64,000 nt of DNA. Source: Effrenium voratum (Eukaryota; Sar; Dinophyceae; Suessiales; Symbiodiniaceae). The DNA is taken from positions 215,001-279,000 of the forward strand of contig CAUJNA010000196.1 of assembly GCA_963377175.1 (NCBI GenBank), in the 5' to 3' direction. Position numbers and translations under genes: made by a program. Shown one piece after another: positions 51,031-63,940 of this stretch. The notes beneath the pieces are model-generated. The model was not told the DNA's origin. It made no database searches and saw only the letters and a program-made list of their open reading frames with translations. Positions within the stretch are counted from its first letter, which is position 1; every line of letters starts with the position of its first letter.

Positions 51031-52010
51031 TTACGCCGGCACCCGTCCGGTCACCGGATCGGTGCCCAACTTGCGGCGGAAGAGGAGGATGTGGGGCTCC
51101 GGGCGATGAAACCTCGGCTTGGCCCCCGCCCCCGGGCCCCGAGACTCGGGGCTTGGAGTGGGGCGATCACCCTAGCAGGGGCCACCCAAAAAATGGAAAA
51201 GGGAGAAACCATTTGGTCAGTTCAGGTCGGTTCGCCTGGCTGCCAGGTGAGCCCCACAGAAAAGTCTTGTCCAAAAGGCGGGAGAGCCCCGAAAGTGCCC
51301 CTTGAAAGGGCAACTCGAATGGACATGTTTATCCTACCCATCTCACTTCCCATTTCGGGGATGTGGTCAAGGGCCTATTGGGAGCCAGGGTTTCTTTTGG
51401 GTCCTCCTTTGGGCGCGTGGGCCTGACAACCACGGCCGAGAAGCGATAAATGCCGCCACGGGGCTCGTAGTGCACCCAGCCGCGGGATTGCTGCACTCCG
51501 ACCTTGTTGCGCCATTCGTCTTCCAGGAGGGTGCGCTTCATGCCGTCGCTCAGCTTCCAGACCTCCTTGGCAGCCGCCTCGGCAAAGAAAACCCACCCTT
51601 GGTGCAGCAACAACAAAGCAAAAACTTCGCCTAGCGCCTCTGAACATGAGAACTGGACTCCCAAGACACGAACACGGGCTAGCACGAAGCCTGAAGCCTT
51701 CTGAGACTGGGAGAACTGGGGGCAAATCTAAGGGACACTTGTTGCACCCAAGAGATACCCTCCCGTCGTTGCCATGGAACCTGAGTGAAGGGTCCTGGAA
51801 GACCCTTTTTCCTTGAAAAGGGGGCCATGTTTGTGGACAGGAGGGTGCGATATTTGGCCTTCCGCTGCTCACTCACTTGTTGCTCTTCCCTGCTGGGTGT
51901 GCCTGACCAACTTCGAGGTTCCTGGCCTTGTTCAAGAGAACGTGCCTGTACTCGTACTGGTCATCCTGGTACTTCTCTGAATACTCAATCTCGTCAGGGT
52001 AGTGCACCAT
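51031..52010 (-). CDS. CKS1: CKS1-like cyclin-dependent kinase regulatory subunit, copy B
   Basis: Three exons on the minus strand: 51927-52010, 51465-51577 and 51031-51112, together 92 codons plus TAA. Exon 1 reads [20 protein letters not shown] then YRHVLLNK. Exon 2 holds [20 protein letters not shown]. Exon 3 has [20 protein letters not shown]. Introns are 349 and 352 nt, both GC-AG (AAG|GCCAGG and GA|GCCCCG). Intron 1 is at the same place as in copies A and C; intron 2 is unique, between HYE and FHR. All family hallmarks are present (WVHY, HRPEPHI), so it should bind CDK. Copy C lies 600 bp upstream in the same orientation. Confidence 0.88.
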
Positions 52011-52607
52011 GATCAGAAAGCACAAACTCGAAGACAGAGCCGAAAGCTGGCTGCAAGGCGGGTCACGCGTGAGATCGGGTGGCCGGGAATGAGCGAGCGA
52101 GAGGCGGCAAGGACAATCCAAAATACTGACAATGCAGTCAAACCCAATTTCAAATATCTCATAATTGCATCGCACGACAGAGCTCAGCACATGGGAAAAC
52201 TCATCGCTCAGAAAGTATAAGCTGAGTATCTGCACAATCTTGGCTTGAAAGCATCTGAAAGCCGGTGCTCCCTGTGCATCATTCAAGCACCCAAACACCT
52301 TGTTTTCCACCAGGCAGCGCAATGCACATGCTGCAAGCAATGGCAGCGCTTGGCTGCCGAGTGTCTAATGTTCAACTATCTACTTAATTAAGCGCCATGC
52401 GGAGTCACAAACCAGGCGCGTGCGCGAATGAATTCCCGGGGGTGTGCTGCATGCATGAACTTGCTCTGGCGACTCAGCAACATGTGCGTGTATATCTATA
52501 TCGAAGTATACATACAAATACTGTATACATATCCATGTAGATAATCATATACATAAAGCCGCATGATGTTGCAGCATCCCCCAAGAAGCAGGCCGCTTCC
52601 GGCCGAA

Positions 52608-52963
52608 TCATGCAGCCCGTCCGGACGGGTGTGTATCAAGCCGACGCCGGAAGAGCAAGATGTGCGGCTCTGGGCAGTGCCACTCGTAGTGCTCCCAACC
52701 AGGAGATTGCAGCACTCCCACCCCACGCCACTCCTCCTCCGTCAGCAGCCGCCTCATGCTGTCGCTGAGCCTCATCACCTTCGCTTTCGCTGCCTGCAGG
52801 GATCAGAAAGCTACCTGAAACACGTGTCTAACACGGCGCCAGTTACCCAACCGCACAGCTTTGGTCCTTCGGCCTTGGTAAGGTGCACATGTCGGTACTC
52901 GAAAAGGTTGCTGTCATCCTTGTACCTCTCAGTGTACTCGATCTCCTCAGGACAGCGCCCCAT
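52608..52963 (-). CDS. CKS1: CKS1-like subunit, divergent copy C
   Basis: Two exons, 52874-52963 and 52608-52793, with an 80-nt GC-AG intron (AAG|GCCGAA..CTGCAG|GCAGCG), giving 91 residues. Exon 1 is [20 protein letters not shown] then [10 protein letters not shown], with a two-residue insertion before FEYRH. Exon 2 has [20 protein letters not shown] then [12 protein letters not shown]. Compared with copies A and [13 protein letters not shown] has become [12 protein letters not shown] and QSRGW is QSPGW. Anion-site and hinge residues are thus altered, which may change substrate binding. It has only the shared first intron. It heads the tandem pair with copy B. Confidence 0.82.
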
Positions 52964-53019
52964 GAGGAGACGCAGAACGAGCTGCCGGACCAAATTTGGG
53001 CCAAATGCTGCGGCCTGAC

Positions 53020-54338
53020 GGCCCATTCCAAGCTAAAGCTTGTCGGAATTTCGGGCTTTCACAGGCGAAAGCACCAGCAACTCCGAACCAATCCCCGTGC
53101 GCATGTCCTCATCCCCATCACCAGGTGCACCCGCGCAGCCATGGCGCATCGGCGACAGGCTAGCACTGCCGTGAGCGGCGCTCTGAGAGGTGCCATCTTG
53201 CCTCTTGGACTACTAGATTGCGCAAAACGCGCAACAGCCAACTGCAAACCAAGCCCGCGGCCCCGTTGAAGGTTGGCAACTGGTTCAAGAACAGCACGTC
53301 GTCCTGGCACAGTCTCCCAGTTTTTTTAGCATGTCCCTGCACCCCTCCATTACCCACGCTCCGGGCCAACTTCTTAGTCTCAGGCCTACATTTCTTCCCA
53401 CGCCTCAGTGTTGATCTCCTGCGAGCCTGCCAATACCTGAGAGCGCGTCCGATTCGGCCGCAGTCAGCACGCCATTTGTTTGGGCACACCAAATTTGGGC
53501 CCTCCCCAGTTCATGGAGCCAAGCGGATGGTAGCAACTGAACGGCGCACGGAGGGACTGGCACGGCTGAGGCTCTTGTTGTCGGACTCGTACTGGCCAAA
53601 CCTGGGAGCTAGCCAGCAAAGGCCAAGCAAAAACTTGCGCAGCTTCTGGCAATCGCATGATGGCAATGGCGCGCATTCATCCCGCGCTTCCATAACACCC
53701 TCCCCCAAACTCATATGGAAGCTCCAAGGACGGAAGACTTGGTTCCATTTGCGAAAACCAACCTGGGAGCATCCCCCGACAAATGCGGCCGACAGTCCAC
53801 TCCCCCCGCTGGCGCAATGTGCGACGAGAGAGACCGGGGCGCCCTGCCAGCGCAGCACGCCCTGAAAAAAGCTGGGCCTTTGCGCCTGCACCACGCGCAT
53901 GCACAGGGCTCCTGAACTTTAACCCCCTGGCATGGTAGCGCAAAACTGTGTTTTTGTCAGCCCCCCTGCTAAAAATGAAGAGAACCAAAACCAAAAGACT
54001 TGCCAACAGCAGTGGCGAGAACCCCCAGCCAGGTCAACATCGCGCTATGGCAACAAAAACCAGCCGAGCCGAGCGCTGTTGGAATCCTTCAACAGCTACC
54101 TGAGCCTGTGTCAAAAACCCGGCCCTAGACCCAGAGTGAAACTGGCTGCAAGGTCGGTTTTCCAGAGTTTGCAACTAGCACCTGGGAAGCAAGAAGCCAC
54201 CTATCGGCACAAGAATAATTTCACCTGCCCTGCCTCAGCAGTCAGCGTCATTCCGAAGCCGACCACTTCAAAGCGACCTTTCCTCGGACTGGGCAATATT
54301 GGTGGCAGCCTTGCATGGGCCAACATGTTGATGTTGTC
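53020..54338. other. Upstream of the CKS1 pair; weak exon candidates
   Basis: Minus-strand phrases CQDDVLFLNQLPTF (about 53270-53310) and CQKLRKFLLGLCWLAPRFGQ then YESDNKSLSRASPSVRRSV (about 53525-53650) are protein-like. No domain, splice sites not fixed. Confidence 0.25.
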
Positions 54339-54460
54339 CAGTTTATTAATAGGTGGCGTCCCTGGGTTTACGGGGGAATCGTCACTTTTGGAGGGAAACA
54401 CCCTCCTAGTGACAAACTGGGGTTGGTTAGTATGGGGTCAACGGTACATGAACATCTAAA
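54339..54460. repeat. Dispersed repeat related to 4908-5024
   Basis: Shares TTATTAATAGGTGG, GTCACTTTTGGAGGGAAA and GGGGTCAAC with the first copy in order. Confidence 0.45.
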
Positions 54461-54493
54461 AACCACCTGTAGAGCTTGCTCACTTCATCTCCG

Positions 54494-54745
54494 CTAAAGA
54501 AAATCTGGATGTGAACGCCACCTATCTGCGCACAACCGAAAAAAGCGGCCTGTCATCCTGTCCATCAAGAAGACCCACCGGCACGGAGCCTTTTCGTCCT
54601 TTTCGCCCGGCAAAAGCCCATTGAGCAAAATTGGCCAAGGCACACCCGCGATTCCGTTCTGGGCCCAAACAGCCTCGTTCTGGGCTCTCTGGGGCCTGGG
54701 CTTGTACTGCCATTTCAGCAGCGAGTCAGCCGCACGCCTGCGCTG
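54494..54745 (-). CDS. Candidate exon, unknown protein
   Basis: Protein-like minus-strand text: ADSLLKWQYKPRPQRAQNEA, VWAQNGIAGVPWPILLNGLL, CRWVFLMDRMTGRFFRLCAD. It contains several Trp and a balanced set of residues, unlike nearby frames. Family not recognised; ends not determined. Confidence 0.35.
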   Translation of the reverse strand, partial: QRRRAADSLLKWQYKPRPQRAQNEAVWAQNGIAGVPWPILLNGLLPGEKDEKAPCRWVFLMDRMTGRFFRLCADRWRSHPDFL

Positions 54746-55323
54746 GCCCCGCCGCTGACATGCGAGGTCTATGGATAAACCAAAGCCCTCCCGCCCGCGC
54801 CCCCGTCCCCCCCTGAAAAACAAATGATCACAGCGTGACCTTGATGCAACTCATGACAGAACCGTGCGGGGCCAACAGACTACAGCATAAACCACCCCTC
54901 CATCCTCGCTGTGGGCCCATGATACATCACTGCCCTCATTTCGCTGTGCCTCACACGGCGGAAAACACTTTTTGGTTTTTGCCGTTCCGAAAGGCAAAAA
55001 CCGCGCCCTTGCCGTGACAAATTCCCACGGCTAGAAAAAGTCCTCAGGGAACCCTGGCGCCAGCTTGCTGAGTTCAGTGCCATTGCTGCATGGGGGGGCA
55101 TTGGCATGCCGGCAGCAAAAGCCTCACGTGCAAAGCAGCCACCGTATTTCGGGCTCTGACCGCCTGTGACTGGGAAGGCCCCATCCTCCGATTCGGGATT
55201 TGGGAGTTGGGATTCGGGATTCGGGACTGCAAAGGTGCCATCCTCGGATTCGGGGTCTTTGTCCCTGGGACGGGCTAGAAATTGTGGCTCAGGCGGGCCT
55301 GTCAGACCAACCCCGATTCCTCA

Positions 55324-55401
55324 AGCCCGCGGCATCTTCCAAAGGAACACGGTGTCCCGGAACCACGCGATCTCCGGGAAGAGCTCCAACCTCTGCTCCG
55401 A
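55324..55401 (-). CDS. Small candidate exon
   Basis: SEQRLELFPEIAWFRDTVFL then WKMPRA to a TGA. Convincing composition but only 26 codons and no family assigned. Confidence 0.28.
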
Positions 55402-56699
55402 CCCCAGGCACCCAGGCACCCAGGCACCAGGGACCGAGCTGGCGAGTTGCCGGCCAAAAACGCCAGGGAACTCATGGATGGGATGAAGTACATGCCGCTA
55501 CATGCCACTCAACGGACAACGAGCTTTCGCGCTAAGTGCAGCCATAGACCCCACCCCCCACCCATCTCGAATTTTATCCACCGCCACCCCCCCCCCTCCC
55601 TCCCTGAACCCCCAATCCCAGACCTCCGAACCGAACCAAACCGGGCGCTCCCGGCAGCTCAGGCCGCTCCCCGGTGAGCAAACAGGCCGCCTCCCGGCGC
55701 GCGCTGTCCAGGCCTCATTTGCTCCAACTGCTGGCTCCGCAGTTTGGAGGTGAAACGAGGCCAGTTTTAGAAGCACCACCAAAGGAGTAGCAACTCAAAA
55801 ACAGGCGAGCCACCCAAATGTTCCATTGTAGGTCAACCATGGAATTCCCCCTCTACTTTGTGAATGCTGCTTTCCCCATTTTGGGTTTTTCAGCTTCCCT
55901 CTGATTCGTGGTTTGGTCCCAGCATTCCAGTGAAACCCGACCCACAACAACCATCCAAACCCATCCAAACCAGTTGGGTGACCTGAAGCTTGGAAGGGAG
56001 TGCGGATTTCCGTTGGAAAAAGGCGACCAGCAGCATCTTGGACCTGTTCAGAGGGGAGCTTTAAACAAATAAGAAAACAGACTGAAACCGACAAAAGCGG
56101 GATAAATGAATAGAGTCAAAAGACTTCGACTAATGGTTGGTTCCTTTTCTCCCTTTCCCGAGGAACAGTCGGATAACCCCCAAAACCACAATCAAGTTGA
56201 AAATCAGGCACCCCTTCGCCGAAAAGCAGCAAAGTCGCTCACAAACTGGGTGTGCATTGGTTCAGGGATCTACTTCGGATTCTTATCTCGGACTTCCCAC
56301 AAAATTGGAAACCGATAACTGGCAGCCTCACACCAGGGTTCTCCGTCATATTCCTTGCTGGATCTTGAAGGCTTGGGGGAAGGGATAGCTGTTGTGCAGC
56401 CCACTAAACGGCAACTGATCAATGGCTGCAACCCACTAAAGCCAAAGCCGCTGCTTGCGACACGGGGCTTGCAAGTGGCACCAATGACAATGCCACAAGA
56501 TTGAAGGTGACACTCCCCGACTTTAACTGGTCTGCCATGTTCGCGAAAAGTGAGACACCCTCCGGCAGGCTTCCATTTTTTGACAACAACGCGGACTTCA
56601 ACCCAGTCTTTGGTTTTTTCCCAATGAAAAGAAACCTTGGGTTCAAAATTGAAACTTTCTGCGCCAGTCCCAAAATCCGGCGGAAAGAACGGCCGGTAC

Positions 56700-56862
56700 T
56701 GCACCCACCTCTCGCCCCGCAGCTCGCCCCCGCAGCTCGCATATCTCGCGCGGCGAACGAGAGGACGGCACTAAGGGCACCGCCCAAACACAGCCCCATC
56801 TGCTCCACCCAGGCGGTATCACCTGGCGATGCGCCGGCCGTCCAGCCTGTCAGAACCTGCAC
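56700..56862 (-). CDS. Candidate exon, unknown protein
   Basis: VLTGWTAGASPGDTAWVEQM, GLCLGGALSAVLSFAARDMR, then AAGASCGARGG. The middle part could be a small hydrophobic helix. No family recognised. Confidence 0.3.
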
Positions 56863-57272
56863 GGTGCTTGTGTGACTCCTTTTTTTGAGGGAACCCCCAT
56901 TTGCTGGCTGGGTTTTAAAGGGAAACCAAAAGGAAACTAGGCAAACATGTGGGGCGTGTTTGTTTTCAAAAGGGGTACCAAAAGGAAACTAACCAAGCAA
57001 TGGGGGCTCCACCTATTTTAAGACACATCCCGTGAGTGCGGAGCTAAACGCGAAGCCCTACAAAAAGTCGAGCAGGGGCTTACGCCAAGGGTGCAGCTGT
57101 TCGGATCTCCAACAAACGACTCGCGCATACTCACGTAAGACGAAGTCCGAAAAAGACGGCAGCAGCATCTCTCTTTCCGGGAGTATGAGAATGCAAGAGA
57201 CCAACACGGCCACGAAAGCCGATGACCGCACGCGCGATGTCTCTTTTCAGAATTGGCTTATTTAGGTCGATT

Positions 57273-57412
57273 ACGGTATCTGACTAGTGTCCTGGTTAAT
57301 GTGGACCCCTCTGCAACAAGCTCAACTTTTTGTGGGTCCAATGGAAACCCACGGTTTCAACCGAAAACTTAAAGTCCACAGGTCCCACCAGAAAGCCATA
57401 AAGGTACGGTCC
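57273..57412. repeat. Dispersed repeat, partner at 46829-46985
   Basis: See the partner entry. Copies share the start ACGGTATCTGAC and the closing GGTCC. Confidence 0.45.
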
Positions 57413-57779
57413 GAGATCATCTGAAGGCAAGTTATCAACGACGTCGCTACTCAATCACCTTCCCTCCACTGGTCGGCCTTCACCACAGGTCATCTGCTGG
57501 TCAAAGGAAAACACCACGTGGTCCTCCGAGATGGAGCGGCGCACGCCTCAGGCAAACCGGCCACAGCAACGCAGATAGAAACCACGCGCAGAAGCCCAAT
57601 AGCCACATGCACACGCAAACATAAGGGCAAACAGCCAAACAGCCACAGGTGGTTTTCACAACAAATTTAGTAGCTTCCGGCTTGGAAAGGGTTGGCATAA
57701 TGGAGCCGAGGAAGGGGGTGTCGAACCAGGGCACTAGGGGGTGTGACACAACTTGACCGGCTGCCTGGAGATGCAGACA

Positions 57780-57990
57780 AGCAAACAGAGAGAGAGAGAG
57801 AGGGAAAGCGCAAGAGAAAAAGAGAAGGGAGAAAAAGAGACAAGGAGAAAAAAAGAGAAGGAGATATAGGGAGCTTAAGAGAAGAAGACACAAAGAGTCT
57901 AAGCGTCTAAGAGAGCCAAAATTACAAAGAAACAACAAAAAAAACAAGAAACAAAAGGAAGCAAAAAGAACAAGGAAAAAGAAACCATGA
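57780..57990. repeat. Purine-rich GAGA/GAAA tract
   Basis: About 200 bp of almost only A and G on the plus strand, imperfect. No coding sense. Confidence 0.75.
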
Positions 57991-58652
57991 AAGAGCTAGA
58001 CCAGTGAATTGGGGCGAGCTTGTGCAGTTATGGACCTATGCAGCAATGTGCCATGTCGGAGTGCTGTAGTTCTGGTTTTTTACGGAGAGTTGCTGCTGAC
58101 CTTGAAGAAAGTAGCAAAGGGGCTCGAGACAGGAACACCATTTGCGCGCAATGGCTTGGAACACGATTGGTGGAACATACTTGCGTTGAGATGTTCAAGT
58201 GAGGGCAATGTTTATTTGGGAGCATCATGTTAGGGCAAGTGAGTTGCGCTTGTTGAATATCATCCCCTGCTGCCAAGGCGATTTCCTGCCCTTCCTCATT
58301 TGGGATAAACCGGGCCTTGTTCCAGACCTTCAAATGCCAAGCGTTGCCTGCAACTTGGACATTTCCCCCTCCCAAGAGACAGATTAGCGACAGTTGGTCC
58401 AAAAAGTGATGAGTTTAATCCGGCTTTGGAGGGACAAACGTGGGGGACCCCTGCGGCTTGGCCCTCTGCCCAGCCGAGGCTCCGGCTGTCAAAGTAGTCC
58501 AGCACCAGGGAACGCCTGGGTTTATGGGGGGCTTTCGGACCAAACCATCGGCTCCAGAAGGAACCATCATCCCTCACCTCTGGGCAGCTTAGGCTGAGGA
58601 ATTCGGAAAAGGTGCCCGCGCAACCTGCAAGGAGCCCACGCACGCGCACATC
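57991..58652. other. No gene assigned
   Basis: Both strands offer a 60-125 codon frame at 58028-58402; neither has known motifs. The minus text (VWNKARFIPNEEGQEIALAA) is slightly the more protein-like. Confidence 0.2.
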
Positions 58653-59235
<583 letters not shown>

Positions 59236-60080
59236 AGAAAAAAAAAGGAAAAAAAAAAAAAAACGTGTATAGGGTTCGAGCATGTAGCATTCCAGCCCTG
59301 CCCTTGAAAGCCAAGACCCCTCCGGGCGTAGGGGCCCCGGCAGCGCTTGGCACTCTGGCGCCACCTCAGAAAGGGATCCCCACCAGTCATAACTTCCCTC
59401 CCATTAACATAGCACCTCACAGGGCGGTTCCTTTAAAAGGAAACTGATCTTCCAAGTACCCTCCCACAACTGCTATGTTTGTTCCCAAAGAGAATTCCTC
59501 CGAATGAGACATCCTGAATGAAAAGGCCCTTCCTGACACTTATTCGGAGGCTTGCTTGTTGTCGTCAGAGGGTAAGATGAGATGTATCTCCTCCTGCAGG
59601 GCTCCCTGTGAACCAGCAAGTAGCGCCGCTTTATCCATTGGCAGCGGGCCAGGCAGTGGATCTTTGTTTGGAACATGCGGCTTGACAAGGCGCATTGCCT
59701 CGGCCAAACCACCACCCAACCTTCTCCGAGGGCACCAGACTGTTCAAAGATAACAGGCCACGTGCCGCGGTGACATGCCATGGCACATCAACATGCGGGT
59801 TTCTCAAAATAAGGGTCCCCCTTATCATGGTTAGTTTAACCTCTGGTGGTTTCCCTCTAAAAACCCTCCAACAAGGGGTCCGCCATTTTGAGGAACCCCC
59901 CCCCACACGGCAACCAAAGCCAGCGGCTCCCTCCGGCTCGGAACACCGGCCAAAAGCAAGGTCGCGGAGGCGGCCTTGAAGGTGCCGCAGTCGACACCTC
60001 GGCCATGTGCCCAAGTGACCGGCTGCAGTGACCAAGGGGAGGGCTTCAAAAAAAGGGGGGGTCTCCTCTGCAAATGAATA
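59236..60080. other. No gene recognised
   Basis: Contains GGGTCCCCCTTATCATGG and TGGTGGTTTCCCTCTAAAA phrases (59805-59870) of the kind repeated elsewhere. No exon-like frame. Confidence 0.2.
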
Positions 60081-60172
60081 GGCGTCAAAATTAAGCCACA
60101 AAGTGGCAGGTCTTGGTCTATGTGTCCATTTGCCAGGGTTCCATTGTGGGCGCCTATTCTTGACCCACACCC
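60081..60172. repeat. ~100-bp inverted-terminal repeat, family copy 5
   Basis: GGCGTCAAAATTAAGCC at the left and TATTCTTGACCCACACCC at the right. The interior GCAGGTCTTGGTC..ATTTGCCAGGGTTCCATT is the best match to copy 1. Confidence 0.6.
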
Positions 60173-60930
60173 GAATGAGCACTTGTGGAGTTCCACGTTA
60201 AACTGGAGGTGAGTCCTACCTTCTGGTGTCCAAGGTTTTCTCCACACTTGAAGCGCATCCTGGCCCCACACCGAAAGGCAGGCAGGGACCCTCGGCGAGG
60301 CCACTGTAGTGCCTGTGGAAAGCGCATGCTTCGCTCTGCTGCAACATCGACCTTTCCGCGAAAAGTGAGCCTTTCCAATGACCGCCGAAGATGTGCACGA
60401 CCCCACAAATCACGAGACAAACAAGGGCATGGCAAGCAAGTAACAACCTCAGGGAAGGTTGATTAACAGCCACAAGCTGCAAAGCATTCAAAAGGGCAAA
60501 CACGCACGTGGAAACCAATCGGCCAATATGTTGGTGCCCGCTCCTGGATGCAAGGGAGCCATGCAAAGGCCCCACCAGGACCCGCCGCAGCAAGGCATCC
60601 TCAGCAACAAGGTCCAGGCAGCTCGCAGTAAACTGCAGGCGGACATCAATCAAGTTCAGACCCTTGTCAAATAGACAAGAGACATGGGTCTATCTTGTTT
60701 TGGGGGGATCCGCCCAAAATGGCAATAAGGTGTTCCTTTTGGCCAGCTCCAGCTTCATTCCAACACCATCAAGGTCCTCCAGTAGAGAGCTTAGAATAAG
60801 GGTACCCTTTGTTCTGTAGTCTATTTTAGCAGCGGAACCCTCCCAATCAAACAAGGGTAAAAGGGAACTACTGGGGGACCTAGCCACCAAGGGGAACCCA
60901 AGAAAAGATGCCCCCCCCCCTGGCGGGGGA

Positions 60931-61018
60931 CGCGGAAAATTCTCGGGGCAAAGGCGCCATGATGGCGGCGATGGCCGCTGACACCACCACCCGGGCGCCG
61001 TCCGTCTCGCGGCTCGCA
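60931..61018 (-). CDS. Small candidate exon
   Basis: ASRETDGARVVVSAAIAAIM then APLPREFSAS: an alternating hydrophobic strand and helix with balanced residues. No family assigned. Confidence 0.28.
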
Positions 61019-62539
61019 CGCAAAGTGCAGCACACCGCGGCAAAGTGGCGCCTCGGGCAAAGTTGTTTGTTTATCCCCCCCCCAAAAAAAAAAGATGTTT
61101 TTTTGAAAACCACTGGGTTTCAGCCAACGGCGCACAACCAGGCGCGGAAAACCAAGCAGCTTGCTACATGTAGAGGAGAGGCCCTTAAGCACAGCAAGCT
61201 GCGCGCCGGCGTTGCCCGAAATCCCCAAAATTACTGGATGCGTCAAGACCACATGGGACACATGCCCTGGGCTCCCGGGTTTCCGCCTCCGCATGCTGCT
61301 CGAGAATTGAAACATGCCGAGTGCGAGACGCGATCAGGAACAAATGTCTCATCAGGTCAGCCTGGTTCCGCTGCTGTGCAGCATTCAGAATGGGGAATCG
61401 CCTCCTCACACAGGCTGAACCCCCCCACCCACACAAAAAAAGGGAATCAGCTCTTGCAAATGCCAGGTCCTTGCGGCACCCTACACCATAGGCTCACACT
61501 GGGCCGTTTCCCGCGCCTAGCAGCAACAAAAATGAAACATGGTTTAACAAAGCTGGACCCGGGTCGTTGCAAGCCTTCGTCTCCTGCTTCATCTCCTGCA
61601 TCCAAAAGCAGCCGCTTGCCTTGCGCCGTTGGGAGCTCGCTCCACAGAGGGAGACAGAGAGAGAGCGAGCCCCTCTCGCAGTCGATCGAGCAAGCGTTGT
61701 ACCAGATTCCTAGCTGACATGTGCCAAGGAATCCACGAGCGAGCAGAAGCTTTGGGCCCCTGGTTGACAACATTTTCTGGCGGATGGCTCGCGCTGAGGC
61801 CAACCCAAAATCTGGCATCCCCACCACAAAGCTGAGAAATGGCCCGCAATCAGCTTGCCAGCTGCTCAAAGAACATGGAATTCCTTGCCGGAAAAAAAAA
61901 GGAAAAAGAAAAAACAAAAAGAAAAAAACTCCTTCCCAACGGTGGAGCCTCGAGGCACTACTCTGTCGGACCGTAGACTAAGCGTCTAGTCTTTCACTTT
62001 GGCATCCGCCACAAAGCCTCCGCTTCGGTCCGGCGATGTCCGGCGCCTTGGGGTGGTCCAGCGGAAGCGGCATGGGAAGAATCTGCATCCTGAAGTCGCG
62101 GACCCCAAAAAACCTCAGGGAACAAAGGCAACTTGCTTGGGCACAGTTTGGGGATCTTCTACTGCAGACTACGGAAGAAGCATTTTCTGCGGAGTTTTCT
62201 TGTTGCAGCATTTTGTGAGAGAAAAAGGCCCATCCTGAACGCAGAAATGGGCACTGCTCGGAAAGGATGTGCTTCTTTTTCCCCATTCCCGTCCCTTACC
62301 TTCCCTTACCTTGCTGCTTGTGCATCTACATACATGCGGTGCAATCCGCAGATCCTCCCTCCAGTGGCCAACGGGAAGATAAATCGGAAAGAGCTACACA
62401 GGAGCACCAACCGGAATCCACAGGAGGACCCCTGGTTGACTTGTGGGGACCCCGTTAAGCGGGAAATCCCCATCTAAGACGCGGAAAAAACGCCGCTGCA
62501 CCCACCCACCACACCAGGCTTCAATGTTGTGGCCCTTTC

Positions 62540-62868
62540 GCACCAGGGACCCCGCAGGAGCCGGGCGATCAGCGCGAAGCGCGTCAAGGCCTGGGCAAAT
62601 GTTCTCTCATCCGACGCCCGCGCTTGGCGGGCGTGGCTGAGACTGCGCGCAGGAACACGGTCAGACACACAGTCGCCCAGTCCCGACTGGAAACGAGGTG
62701 AAGAAGACCTCACCTTTCCAATCTGACGGCAGCAAGTTGTGGGGATCGGATTTCCGAGCGCCCCACAGACTGGGAGATGTGCTCGAACTGATTGCAGAGA
62801 AGGGTGAGCCTCAAGTGAAACATGTTGCGGTCCACTAACAAATCCACTCGGCCGGCCGGGGGGTAGCA
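62540..62868 (-). CDS. Two adjacent candidate exons, unknown protein
   Basis: The upstream part (62713-62868) reads GRVDLLVDRNMFHLRLTLLC, NQFEHISQSVGRSEIRSPQL and AAVRLER, then a canonical-looking GT donor (AAAG|GTGAGG). The downstream part, after a GCGCAG acceptor (62643), reads SLSHARQARASDERTFAQAL then TRFALIARLLRGPW. Both look like helical protein and sit in a plausible exon-intron-exon order, with ~70 nt between them. Family not recognised. Confidence 0.4.
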
Positions 62869-62869
62869 T

Positions 62870-63940
62870 TGTGCCAAGGCCTGGGCTGTTTCAACATGCT
62901 TTGCCTGGGCTAAGAGGGTCCCACTCGGGATCGTCTAAATGGTCGCCAAACCCCAAGATCGAGTGTAGAGAGTCATCCCGGCACCATCTGCGTGGCGCCA
63001 CATCCACACAGCAGTAATGCCTCATGCTAGAAGTAGTACCGTCGGTTTGACCTCATTCCGAAGTAGCACTGCTCCATTCCAAGAATAGTGTTGCCCCGTT
63101 CGACAACTCCATCACCCAGCTTAGTATTGATCTAGTACAGGCGAAGTCTCAACTACCAGTAGCATTGTCCAATCATGGTCCTAACGCCAGTTCAGCCAAT
63201 TTCAAAGTAGCACTGCCCAACTCTGAAGTAGCAGTTCAGACTGCAGTAGCCGCCTCCAATTAAAAAAATGTGGTGCAAAGTTCGGTGTTGTTCACAAATA
63301 TTCATATGGACCTTACCGATCTTGGCAAGGAGGAAGGGGGGTCGCGCGGGTCTCGCCACGGGATGGGCTAGAATTGTCTTGCCAAACCGTGCTCAGGACC
63401 CTTTTTTGGCACAATTTACTTTGGGTTGTGTCATAATCTGAACCCTCAAATGGCGGCTTTCCTTCGTGCACTCTGGTCTCTCTGGTCCTTCGCGGTCCGT
63501 TTGTTCAGGACAATGGACCCAAACCAGGACCCCTGGAGGAGGGGAGGGCAAGCCAAGTGAAGAGCGCACCAACGCGCAACCCTCTGCGCGCCACTGGGCG
63601 CAACCGCGCAACCGGGCCCCGCACAAGTGCACGGCTAGGCGGCAGCACTCGGCCGCCTCGAAGGGATCGCGCACTGCCTCAGGCGACCCAGGGCGAAACT
63701 ACAATCCCGTGGTGCTAAACCATGTTTATTGGAATGCCATCTAAGAACCAACTGAGCGACACCCCAGCCTGAGACACTCAAAAGGTGAACGATGGCCCCT
63801 CGACCCCTGGTGGCAGGCTGCGTCGAAGAGGCGCCTATCCGACCGGCGCGTTCTCTCCAACCCAGCACTTGCTCCAGCTGGTCCCCGAGATGGGGGTGAC
63901 TTAACATGGAAAACTCCAGAGAAGGTGGCGACCGCAGGCA
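62870..63940. other. No gene recognised; AGTAGCA-rich area
   Basis: 63010-63250 repeats the phrase AGTAGCACTGCC or AGTAGCAYTG irregularly (for example 63061, 63166 and 63206), an old degenerate repeat. Frames at 63393-63985 on the minus strand are open but not convincing. Confidence 0.3.
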
